Source: Centropristis striata
Lineage: Eukaryota; Chordata; Actinopteri; Perciformes; Serranidae
Length of the DNA: 64,000 bases
Assembly (NCBI RefSeq): GCF_030273125.1
Contig: NC_081526.1
Coordinates: forward strand, 35,634,025-35,698,024
Reading direction: 5' to 3'
In this document: positions 46,491 through 58,300 of the stretch, one piece after another
How positions within the stretch are numbered: the first letter of the stretch is position 1
How the letters are laid out: every line of letters begins with the position of its first letter
Translations under genes and position numbers: made by a program
The notes under the pieces: generated by a model
Databases searched by the model: none
Seen by the model: only the letters and a program-made list of their open reading frames with translations
Told to the model about the DNA's origin: nothing

Positions 46491-48589
46491 GTGAGTTCAG
46501 TGTGTGTGTGTTCAGATAAGCAGAGAGAGAGAGAGGATAAACAAACTTAAATGTCACATATTTATCAGTTTTCCACTTTGGTTTTCACTTTTGGTTTTCA
46601 CTGTCATCATGTCCTCTCCTGTAAGAGTGTAATGTTTTTCTTTTACAGAGTATTTTGAAATAATTGTGATGCATTTGGATGAGAACCTGACATGTGATTC
46701 CAGGAGCTTCACTTTAGAGCCACATTCTGGACAAACTTAAAAAATCTGGATGCTTTTTGTTTCATCCAACACTTCACATTGATATTGTGTCATGTAATAA
46801 ACCACAGCAGGCACTAGATGCTGCTAGAGGGGCTTCAGATTATCACTGAATATGTCACAATATCTGCTCCAGAAACTTTAACCACAGAGACAAACACACA
46901 CAGGAACTAAAAGCTAAACAGAAATGATCGGTTTTCTGCTGATTATCAGGCAGTTTGTTGCAGAGAAGAAACAGTTTAATCTTGTTCAATCAATCAGACT
47001 TTGCATACAAGTGAGATGCAACACAAAGCGCTTTACATAAAAAAGAAAGGGGAATTTAATGATAATAAAAAGATAACAAAACAAAGAAACAAACACCCTC
47101 CACCCCACCCACCTTCATCGCACCATCCTATTAAAAACAAAGCACAAACTGAGGAACTGAGGAAGCTCCATCTCAACATGGAGCAGTGAGGAAACACTGG
47201 AGGCAGGTTAGAAATAAATAAATAATTAAGATAACTAGAGCATGATAATATATATATATATATATATATATAGATAGATTAATAAATAGTAGCAAATAAA
47301 TAAATAAAAGAGAAGATGTACTAACACTTAGATGCATGAGCAGAAAAAAGGTTGTGTGACTACAGTCGAACTTTGTTAACTCTCGTAATAGTTAATTACC
47401 GTCACACGCCTCTGCACCTGATGATTCATGGCCATGTGAGGCCAGGGCGTTCATACTGTATCTCTGCATGTTGAAACATTTTGTTTCCTGTAAACAGATA
47501 ACGTTTGATTAAGATCAGGTGCAGCAGGCACCACTGAACCAGTTCATCTGAGCAAATGAGAACAGATTCTAGAGAAAAAAATAACAATTTTTTGAGCTAC
47601 AGGTCGGAAAAAACATGTCCGAACAGCAGAAAAGCAGAAACAGCAGAAAAGCAGAAAAAACAACAAAGAAAAGAACATTAACTAGTTCATGTTTTGATAA
47701 CAGGAAGAAGCAACTTTGATGATTGTGAACTCATTTTATTCTGTTGTGCAACTTCACATTTTACAAGTTTATTTCTTTGGGCACTGCAGTGATGACAGGA
47801 CAAGTGAAGACAAGAACGAGAAGACGAAGTGATGAAGTGAAAAGAAACATAAAACAAAATCAGAGAGGACAAAAAACAATTTACATATGAATCAAAATGC
47901 AAAAATCGAAACATAAAACAAGGAAAAAAACGTCAAACTGTCAAACCACAAGTGTGTCAGTAAGGAGGTCAGCAGGACATGATGTCTGACCACAATAAAC
48001 AGAAAACAGAAAAACTAAACATTTTCAGTGTCACACGGAGAGAGAAATGTACCGAAAGGATCATATGTACCCGAAAAACAAACGGCCCAAGAACGAATCC
48101 CTGTGGAACCTCTTACACCTTTTCTGCTTCAACAGATTTACAATAAAGGAAGAAAATCCACCAGTGAAGATCCAGGACACAATCTTTTATACGATTTGTA
48201 CAAAAAATTATCACGTCTGTTTATTCAAGTCTTCGGTGTTCCCTGTTAGTCTGCAGCTCATATATATATATATATATGTATATATTTCTCAATTTGGCTT
48301 TCAAGCTGAAAACACAACAGCGCCACAGAACTTCAAATACTGTACATCAAAAGTATCGAAAGCCACATGTTTCAACCTCATGGTGGTGATGGGGGAAAAG
48401 TCAAAGAGTCTAACTGCATCTTCTGGGGACAATGAATCTCTGTTCAATAGTTTGGACCAATAATACAAATAATTATAATAACACTGACCTATACAAACTC
48501 TTTACCCTCTGAACTCGCAATTGAAAATGACATTAAATGGATCTTTTCTTTTAAAAATCGCCATAAATACTCAGGAATTATCGGCAAAA
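46491..48589. other. Intergenic, nothing firm recognised
   Basis: Contains (TA)n at 47250-47272 and 48260-48276. Open frames at 47001-47189 and 48028-48463 show no domain. Confidence 0.35.
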
Positions 48590-49355
48590 TTAGGACAGGA
48601 GAGGCTGTTTACACAGAGCCAAGAGGAGAGGACAGGAGAGGCTGGAAACATGACAATACTTCAATATGTACAATATGTGGAGAAAACAATTTTTTTTTTA
48701 CAACATTCAGGACACTTGTGGGAACTTGGAAAAATGTTTATTCATAAATTCAGTTTTATTCCAATTTTTAAAAAGTTAAACTGTTTTTTTCTCCTGATTT
48801 CTGTCATTCTAACTGTATTATTCTGCACAAAGACATGTTTGGGTAACGCTTTATAATAAGGTCCTTAATAACAAGTAACAAGGCATTGTTCTCGCTTTAG
48901 ATCCAGTAGTTGTAAAAAGCATAGTTAACTTATAGTTAACTTATAATAGATGAGCAATAAAGTATATTTTAATATCAATAAGCAAACAAAATAAGATTAA
49001 TAAAGGCATGGCAAAGACATAATGGGTGGGTCATGGGTGTTTGTAATGCTATTATGAACTATTATAAGATACTCATGAGGCTTTTATTAAAGTTCTTATT
49101 ATACATCTCTTATAGCCTGCTATTAACTGTATTATAATGCCATTATTAACACTTATATAAGCTTATAAACACATAATAATGTTAATAAGCATCTTGTAAG
49201 GACTTACAAGGGCCTTATTACTTGTTAATTAATGGTTATTACAAGGACCTTAATATAAAGCGTTACCCAGGTTTGAGTTGTTCTGATTGTGCTGCTGCCA
49301 CAGAGCTGCAGGACTTATACATTTATAGAGATTGTATATATTGCAGTGAAATGAA
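48590..49355 (+). repeat. R1 repeat copy interrupted by a hAT-like MITE
   Basis: GAGAGGACAGGAGAGGCTG, CAATATGTGGAGAAAAC and CTAACTGTATTATTCTGC lead to CACAAAGACATGTTTG. After the insertion the copy resumes GTTTGAGTTGTTCTGATT and CAGAGCTGCAGGACTTATA. Confidence 0.75.
48842..49267. mobile_element. hAT-like MITE, GGTAACGC family (copy 2)
   Basis: Duplicated site CATGTTTG/CAGGTTTG (8 bases, one mismatch) at 48834-48841 and 49268-49275. Ends GGTAACGCTTTATAATAAGG and CTTAATATAAAGCGTTACC. Contains about 80 bases (49050-49140) missing from copy 1. Confidence 0.82.
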
Positions 49356-50335
49356 AGGACACAGAGAAGAGGAGGAGAAAACGCCCTGAAACGTCTCGTC
49401 TGGGTTCAGAAGAAAACCAGCAGGATACATGTCAGATGATTTTGCTGTAAGGCCAAAACCAAAAAGCCAGACTGACAGGATCCAGAGTCAGGACATGTGA
49501 ATCTCCTGTGGATCTTGTCATAGAGCAGCTCTCAGGCTGCTGATACTCAGTGTGTCTGTGGTTTATATTCGTCACACACACACACGCAGACAGATTTCAC
49601 AGAAGTGTGAAAAACAGGATGTGCACTAACTGACTCTGAACAGCAGATTAAGTCAAACGATTAATTTCCACCAAAGAAAATGTCATTTTGGTAAAGACAA
49701 AGGAGCTGATAACACTGACTCTATGTGTTTTTTTTCTTTGTCTGGAAGATCGTTGAAAGTCGGCGTCTTCACAGGAAATCTCAATACAGATAACAAAAAA
49801 ACAAAAAAGCACATTTTGCTCCGTATCAAACTATCTGTCACCTGTTTACAGTCAAACTCATGTATTTCCATTTTAACTCCACCACAGCTCAAAAATGCAC
49901 TCATATTGTTTTATTTATTTTATTTATTTCAGTGAAAGAAAAAGATAAATAAATAAATCCCTTTCTACATGATCCACCTTCTATAACTGCATTGTGTTTC
50001 AGTGGCGTCCCTCGGCTAGGATGTTTTTTAATTAGCCCCGAATATTAATTTTCAAAAAAAACAAAACATTTTCTTTTTTTAAATCACATGCTCAAACTAC
50101 GGTTGTCTTATGTTGATGCTTCAATAAAATGTTTTTGGACAGGTTTGAGTAACAATTAAATTTTTTTTTTTTAAAAGCCACTACTTTGGCTTTGGCGCAC
50201 AAGTGAACACCACCAGGTCGCACGTGACGCCATCTCAATGTTTACTGTTGCTGAATGTTTGCTGTTGGTATGTTCAACATGATGAATGGGGCATTTTTGT
50301 TCCTGGGCTATTGAGGGAAGTTTGTGAGAATTGCT
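49356..50335. other. Intergenic, nothing recognised
   Basis: Short open frames only. Confidence 0.35.
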
Positions 50336-50343
50336 AGCCTATT

Positions 50344-50933
50344 TTAGCCTGGCTGGAAACCAGCCGTTCATTTCTCCGTAGAGGAGGTGTGGTTTACGAT
50401 CCTCCGGAGCCGTTTATTGGACGCTATGAATGTCTATCAAAGCGTCTGTAGGTAGCTCTTAGCCAATCAGATCAGTTATACCAGATGACGTAGTAGAACA
50501 ACAGAAATGGATGTTTGTTGTGTGTGTGTCTGTGAGAGAGTGTTGTTTGCTGCTTTGCTTCTCCAGTTCTCGCTTTCTGCAAGATTATTTATTTTCACGC
50601 TTTATTCCCCCTCATGTCATTCAGCCACACACATCCACTGATGTGGAGCCGCTGAGAGACCTTTCGCCTTTCAACTTTCGCTCTAAACTATTTAAAACAC
50701 CATCTACAGCTAAAGAGAGTTCCGTGTCTGCTGCAGCCATGTTGGATCCGTAAGAAAACTACAAAACTACAAGCTTCCGTCTGCCGAGTAGTACGCATCA
50801 TTGTCTTGCCGTCCCTCCCCGCTCTGTGGTTGGATCCCTAAAACAGGGCTAAGAAACCTCTCTGGTTTCCAGACTGCCTGGAGGTTCGAAATGAAATTCG
50901 AGCGTGCAAGGCAGTATGGGTATACCCAGGCTA
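50344..50933. mobile_element. hAT-like MITE with TTAGCCTGG ends
   Basis: Perfect 8-bp duplication AGCCTATT at 50336-50343 and 50934-50941. Inverted ends TTAGCCTGG and CCAGGCTA. GC-richer interior with no transposase. Confidence 0.78.
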
Positions 50934-51029
50934 AGCCTATTTGGTATTAACTGGAAACCATGAAATGCCTTAATTCAATTCAGTCAATTCAAGAGATGTT
51001 TCAGTGCTTCGACCTGCTAAAAAACTTTC

Positions 51030-51095
51030 TACATTACATTACATGTCATTTAGCAGACGCTTTTGTCCAAAGCGACTTACAATAAGTTTCTAACA
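51030..51095 (-). repeat. L2 LINE 3' tail fragment
   Basis: Reverse complement of the tail at 44445-44512: ATTACATGTCATTTAGC, then GCTTTTGTCCAAAGCGACTT. Confidence 0.8.
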
Positions 51096-51404
51096 CAAAC
51101 TAAGTGCATGCATGGTGTAAAAGCTGTAATCTTTTGTAAACAAAACAGGGTGAAGACTGTAATGAATAATATTAAAAATTGTGGAGAAAACAAATGCAAA
51201 TACAATACGTCATCACTGATTATTCTTATTTGGCACATTCGGTATCTGTGGTGCATGTTCAGGTTCAGGTTCAGGTTCAGGTTCAGGACTGAGTAAAAGT
51301 GGGCCGGTTACATGCTGCAGGCTGATGAGAGGAAGTGGAAGCAGGTGAGTGGTGAAGAATGTGATGAATCCTTTGTGTCGTACTGAAAACTGGACAGTGT
51401 ATTT

Positions 51405-51935
51405 TATATTCAAACTTCTGAAAGTTTCCTTCATAAAAAGCGATCAAAACTTTTGTTAAAATGTTGATATTTGTGTCAGAATCTCTTTATTCTACATGTG
51501 TCATTTAAAATAAAGCGTTTGCACTAACCAGATCCTGTTAAAAACATGAAATTCTGCTGTTTACACAGAGCAGATAGGAGAGGACAGGAGAGGCTGTTTA
51601 CACAGAGCAGAGAGGAGAGGACAGGAGAGGCTGTTTACACAGAGCAGAGAGGAGAGGACAGGAGAGGCTGGAAACATGACAATACTGAGAATATGTACAA
51701 TATGTGGAGAAAACTGATTTAGGTAATTTTTTACGTCTCTAGGTCATTTTACGCCCTTGAAAAACTGTTTTTATATAAATTCCATTTTATTACAATTTAA
51801 AAAATACATTTTCAACTACTGTTTTTTCTTTGTTCTTTCTGATTTCTGTCATTATAACTGTGTTATTCGGCACAGATTCATGTTTGAGTTCTTCCCACTT
51901 CTAGCCGTGATTGTGCTGATTTCACAGAGCTACAG
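51405..51935 (+). repeat. R1 repeat upstream of ICOS
   Basis: Three copies of GAGAGGACAGGAGAGGCTG plus TTTACACAGAGCAGA, then ATAAATTCCATTTTATTAC and GATTTCTGTCATTATAAC. Same order as in CTLA4 intron 2. Confidence 0.8.
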
Positions 51936-52200
51936 GACTCTCAAGAGATAAAAAAGGTAATTTCTTCCACTGACTCAAACAAGAGTACATATTTCCTGCT
52001 GTGAAGGAAGTGGTGTGACGTAGATTTGTCTGTTGACCTGTAAAAAAAATAAATTTAATAGCATGCATGACAAGTTTGAGCTACAGGAAGAAGAGTGAGC
52101 CACATCAGTTAGCTGCTGTTTGTGTGTGTGGAGTCATCACCGAACCACAGAAACTGGTTAGCTCAGCATCACATCCAACCTCAAAATTTCCTTTTTCCTG

Positions 52201-52210
52201 TTTAATAAAG
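52201..52210 (+). promoter_or_regulatory. TATA-like element of the ICOS-like gene
   Basis: TTTAATAAAG sits 57 bases before the ATG. Weak match to TATA; no better candidate nearby. Confidence 0.25.
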
Positions 52211-52266
52211 AGCTCAGCATCAGTGGTGTGTCTTCACAGTGTGACAGGTGCTGCAGACACGCTGAT

Positions 52267-52339
52267 ATGATGGCCGGCAGCTTCAACATCTTCATCATTT
52301 CCACTGTTTGTCTGAGCTTCATCGTCCCGGCGAGCCACG
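52267..52339 (+). CDS. icos: ICOS-like exon 1 (signal peptide)
   Basis: Two adjacent ATG codons; hydrophobic leader ending PASH. Donor CACG/GTAGGA, phase 1. Confidence 0.78.
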
Positions 52340-55300
52340 GTAGGAGTCTGAAGGAATTCATCTTGTTATACTTGTTTTATCATAATAATAACAAAATGAC
52401 TGATAATTCATGTAATTATCTAATGAAACTTCAAGCTCTGCATTTTGTTTCTACACTGTAAATCCATTTGTCATGAGGTGTTGTAGCCAAGACCACCTAA
52501 ACCGAGACCAAGTCAAAACCAAGACCACAGTGTATCGAGACCAAGATAAGAAAAAGACTTTGAGGGGTCGATACCGAGACAAGACCAAGACCAGACCAGT
52601 GTCCCACACTGCACGATACACTAATATAATAATTAGTAATAATTTATAATAAAAATAAAACGTGGAACATGCAAACCAAAGGCACCCCTCAAATAGATCT
52701 TTAAGTTATTCACATTCCCATAAATACAGCCACAGGAAACAAATGAAGATTCTTCTTCATTCATCTCTTTAGTTGACTATATCACATATACCAGCCGTCT
52801 CCATTAGTGTTGCTTTGCAGAATTTACAAGTTGCTCTGTGTTTTCTTGTTTTTGTAGTTGTGCACAAAATATCTTTGTGGTTCAGGTAACTAGATTTTAT
52901 CACAGACGAGTTGGCTGACACTCACATGCAGTGGCGGTTCTAGACCAGTTTTACTGTGGGGGCCAAGGAGGGGCCAGTGTTTAATCAGAGGGGCACATTA
53001 GTACATGAAAAAATTTCAACGATGATATTTAAGCATTCAAAATCTTTGACTGTCTTGAAAAAGACACAAAATGACCAAAAAAGACACAAAATGACCAAAA
53101 AAAGACACAAAATGAGAAGACAGAATAACAAAAAAAAAAAACCCCACAGAAGACATAAAAATTAAAAAAAAAATACACAAAATAACTAAACCAGACACAA
53201 AAAAAGACACATAAATGACACCAATGACAAAAAAGACAAAATGACAAAAAAAGACACAAAATAACTAAAAAAGACACAACAACAGACACAAAATTACCAC
53301 AAAAAAAAGACAAAACAGACACAAAATGACTTACAAAGACATGAAACGGATTCAAAAATGGACAAAATAGCCCTTTAAGACTCCATAGAGTTAAACTATT
53401 ATACAACACATTCTGTGTTCCTTTTGTGTACAATGAGATATTGTTTGAACAAAAAAAAGGTTAGAATTGTTCCATTGTTCATTGTTATAAATTGATCATT
53501 TTATTATTAATTTGACACAGGGGCCACAGCAGGGGCCAAAGGCTTCTACACAGGGGCAGTGGCCCCTGGAGGCCCCTGTGTAGAACCACCACTGCTCACA
53601 TGCACTGTTGTGGGGGGCGTGTGAAAGGAGGCGGGAGGCGGGACAACAATTTAAAATGATGTATGAGTCATGATATGGTTTTACTCGAAGCATTACGATT
53701 TATGCAAAATCACAGTAATGATATTAACAAGTACATCCAAAAATGCTCAGTTTTGGTCTTGACCGGTCTTGAAATAAATCCTGAGTCCACTTTGTCCGAG
53801 ACCGAGACAAGACGGAGTAAAAATGCAGTCTGAGACGAGACCGAGTCCTTCAAAAAGTGGTTTCGAGACCACTTTTTTCGAGTACTGCAGACTTTGTCAG
53901 TATATTAACCCTTTATCAGGCGAAGAACTATATTTGCTAACTTCAGTGGATATCTAAATGAGGTCTTCATGTTTCTCTGTTTGGTCGTAGAACCACATGG
54001 ATTTCTTCCAGCTAATCAGCAAAGATCAGGCTACGTCACAGACGGTGACACCATGACATCTGACCAATCAGTATGATAATAATATAATAATATTAAATTT
54101 ATTGACCTTGACCTCCAATGTAAAAATGACAAATTTAGAAAAAAAATCTGCAAGAAACAGTCGTACGAGGAGAACTTGACTATGAAGGCATATAAAGGCC
54201 AAGTATGAATAAAAATAATAATAATTTTCCTAGAAAAAAGTTGCAAATTTACTAAATTAAAGTGGCAAATCTACAAGAAAAAAAGTCGCAGATTTAAGAG
54301 ATTTAAAGTGACAAATCTGTGCAAAAAAAGTCACAGATTTACGAGAAAAAAGTGGGGAAAAAGCAACTTTTTTCTCACAGATTCACCACTTTAAATCTCA
54401 TGAATCTGCACATTTTTTCTGGTAGATTTGATCTCGTAAACTTTTTTCTCAAAATATTACCCCCCTCCCCCGGGGCCGTATATTTTTTTTTTACACATTC
54501 TGGCAGTATGTAATATCCTCCAATATTCTCTGGGGTTGAAATTTGCAAGTATTTCAATGAGTGCCCTATTAAGGGTTAACTTTCTACATGTGGATGGTGT
54601 TGAGTCTTTTTAAAGAGAAGGGAAAAGAGGAACTTGATGTGTTCTCTCTCTAAAAGCAGCAGAATTATTCTCCTCCGTCAGGTTTTCAGGTGATTCAGCC
54701 ACCGACTCGGACCGTGAACCCAGACGGCTCAGCCACCATCAGCTGTGAGCTCGCTGGAGACGTCTCCTCTCTGCAAGATGTTCGACTCAACAGCTTAATT
54801 TCACCGTATGTATTAAATCAGTCACACATCATTTGTTTCCCTGGCTGCAGGCATTAAACATGTGATACTACACTGCAAAAAATGTCTGTTTTTAGGGTCA
54901 AAAACTGCTAAACCATGATAAATGGGTTAATTCAGTTTCAGTAACAATGAAACACCGTTAATCACAAAACTGTTTAAAAAAAAAGATACAGTACTCTACT
55001 GTAAAATTCACTAGCACTGTGTTTGTAACAAAAATATACTGTAATATACATACAAGCATCACTGTAATTTTTGCATTTATCTTTTGTAAAAAATACTTTT
55101 TGTAACTGTTAAATGTACCAAACACCATATCTCTAACAAAAATATACTGAAATATTTAATGGTAAAATCCTTTGATTTGATTTTCTACCGTATTTATTAC
55201 GGTAAAGTTCTGGCAACCACAGCTGCTGTTTTTTTTACCGTAAAAACAACAGTTTTGTTTTTTTTACAGTGTAATTAACAGCATTGAATGCTTCAAAAGA

Positions 55301-58300
55301 GGCAGAGTAGACTGACAGTTTGTGTCTTTATTTATGAGGTGATCTGATCAGCAGGAAAATCAAAAGTTAAAGCCCAAAACACAGTAAGTAGCTGAAACGT
55401 CCCCAGTTTCTAGGGCTCTGGTGTAACCGTTGATGCCATTAAACTTATTAATACAACTCAAAAACACTTAAACAGAAAGCGAGAACAAAATGACCACATC
55501 TTGCAAACAAACAACAAATGCAGCCACAGCAAGGCAACTTTTTAGCACCTTTAGTTTCGCCAACCACAAGCTAGTGTTTTCTCACACAAACACTCAGGAA
55601 GAGGCCCACTCTCCCATCTGGTGGGCTTCACTCTATTTAACCTGTTCATCCCCTAAAAGTTGATCTCAGGTGTGCCTGAGCTGTCATGGCGGCCTGGAGG
55701 AGGAGCAGGAGGCAAGGAGAAGAGGCAGAAAAACACACACAAACCAAAACACAACTCTAGCCGTGACAGTGACCACAAAGTGTTATAATAATATTTCAAC
55801 ATTTTTGGTATGACCTTTATTTGCCTTATAGTTAGATAAACAGATCCACAACACTTAGGAATAAAAGAAAAGGTGATTAAAATGAGCCAGGAGGCAACAG
55901 CTGAGCATGAAGTGTCTAAAACAGGGATGGGCAACTTAAATGCGGGAGGGGGCCACAATTTTTCATCAATACAACGACAGGGCCACATATAGGAGCGTGC
56001 ACTTAGCCAGATATGATGAAACTGCAATTTTAAATATGTTTACAGTGCAGTAACTTCACATATTTCATGCTCAAATACACATATAACAGTATAAATAGGA
56101 ATACAAAAGGTTTGATCCATGACCAACAAGAAAGTAATAATCAGTCTTTCAGTCTGACTGAAAGTTGAACAAGATGTTTTTACAGTAAAAAGTTCCCAAA
56201 AAATTACCATCAAATAACAGTAGAAAGCAGTGAAATTCGGTCATTAGCGAAAGCTAGCCGCTAACTGATGCTAGTGGCCAGCTGACGCTAGCGGCGCTGC
56301 TTGTTACAGCTACAAGAGTAGCCATTAGCGTATCAATGCTAACTCAACATTGTGGTCGCAACATTAGCTGACATTTCATAGCGGCGTTACAATCGTGCCA
56401 ATTCAGCACATTGCAGAAGTTAGCAGAAGTAAGGATTAAAAGTTATTACAATGTAAAATTATAAGTTAGTACAACTTACAGTTGAGTTGACAAAAATCTG
56501 AATTCAGAGTTGAGCAAACTCAAAAACAAAACTTAAAATATTTAGTTTAACTGTCCAACTTAATTTTATCGAAGGTTGTTGCCTTGAAATTTTGAGTTCA
56601 CCCAACTTTTCATTTTCTTGCAGTGTAGGCTTCTGTATGACGGGCCATATGGGCCATATTTCATTCTTCCCTCTCACATACACAAAATATGAGAACGTGA
56701 GAGGTAAAATGGTGAATGTTAGAAGTATTCTTTGTGTATGTTAGAAGGAAGAATGAATTATGGCCCATCTCATCTAACTCTTCCTTATAAAGAAAGTGAA
56801 CTACTCAGTATATTTCCTCTTTGTGTGCTCTCAGAACAGACAATCCCAGGCTGCTCTGCCAGAAGGGAAAGAGATTCTGCCCGAACGTCACCATGTATGA
56901 AGAGAGTCCCAACAAGTGGATTTTCGTCTTGCTCCACATTGGACCAGAAGCCTTGAACATGAAATATCAGTGTGAATTCTCTGTGACTCAACATGATTTG
57001 GATGAAAAGAAGACAGGAACCACACTGACCACACTACTGCCAGGTATGTTGAAGTCTTTGGATGATAAACAAACATTTTTGCACAAACGGGAAATGACTC
57101 CACTGTGTTTCTATCAGGTGAAAAGGGAGCGGTGTGCATTCTCCCCACTCCTCCTCCTCCTCCTGCTCCTCCTGCTCCTCCTGCTCCTGAGTCCCAGCTG
57201 CTCAGGTGGATCCCCATCGCTCTGCTGGCTCTGACGCTCCTGTACAGCTGCATCATCACCTTCTTCTACATGCGACTGAGGGTGACTTTCTATTACCAAA
57301 TGGTTAATGACTCAAACCAAACATTACACAAAGTCCGGCCAGCCTTTTAAAACTGATACAAATGTCTAAATCTAAACTTTTGACTAAGATTTGTGTATTT
57401 TGTGCACTTGTGTTGTGTTGCTGCTGAGAAAGCCCCTTATTGTGAATCTAGTGTCTCAGCCATCCGTCCTCTGAATGCTCCAGGTCTCTAGTTTGTGGTT
57501 GTAAAGTTTAATGAGGCTGTGATTATCCTAGAGGTCACAGCAGCTCATTTTACACACTGAGCTGAAGTTTTACTCACTAACATCATCACACATGAAGAAA
57601 ACTGGGCTCATTGAATCCACAAGAGTCTCAGCTTTCCAGTCAGACCCGATTTATGCAGCTCACAGATTGTTTAGGGACCCCAGGATGCACAAAGATTCAC
57701 TCACAAGAGGATACAATAATTTTATATGCATGTAATCTGCATAAAGTGGGCATGTCTCTACAGAGGAGAATTGTGGGTGCACATAGAACCCGTTTCCTTC
57801 AGATATCTTGAGGTCGAAGGTCAAGGGGATGCTTTAAAAATTCTCATTTGCGCTCCTTGAATGCACAAGAGTCTCTGCTTTCCAGTCAGACCCGATTTAT
57901 GCAGTTCACAGACTGTTTAGGGACCACATGATGCTCTAAGATTCACACACAGTTGGACAAAATAACACATTTTACTGCAGGAGAAACACTGCATGGGTTC
58001 TGCCCCAAACAGCTTCTGATGAAGTCCATAAAGAGGGCATGTCACATCTAAAAACAGCCCAAATATTTAATAAAGTATTATATGAAACAGAGAAGAGAAG
58101 CCAGAGTTCCTGCACAGATTTTTGTCCTGTTGTCCCTCCCAATTTAAGCAGCTCCCAGACTTCTTAGGGACCCCAGGGTGCACAAATATTCACATGCACC
58201 AGGACAAAAAAATACATTCGACTGCAGGAGAAATAAAGCAGTTTAACACCTGTAATTATGCAGTTTATGGCCCTTAATGGGGCAGTTTAGGGCCCTTAAT

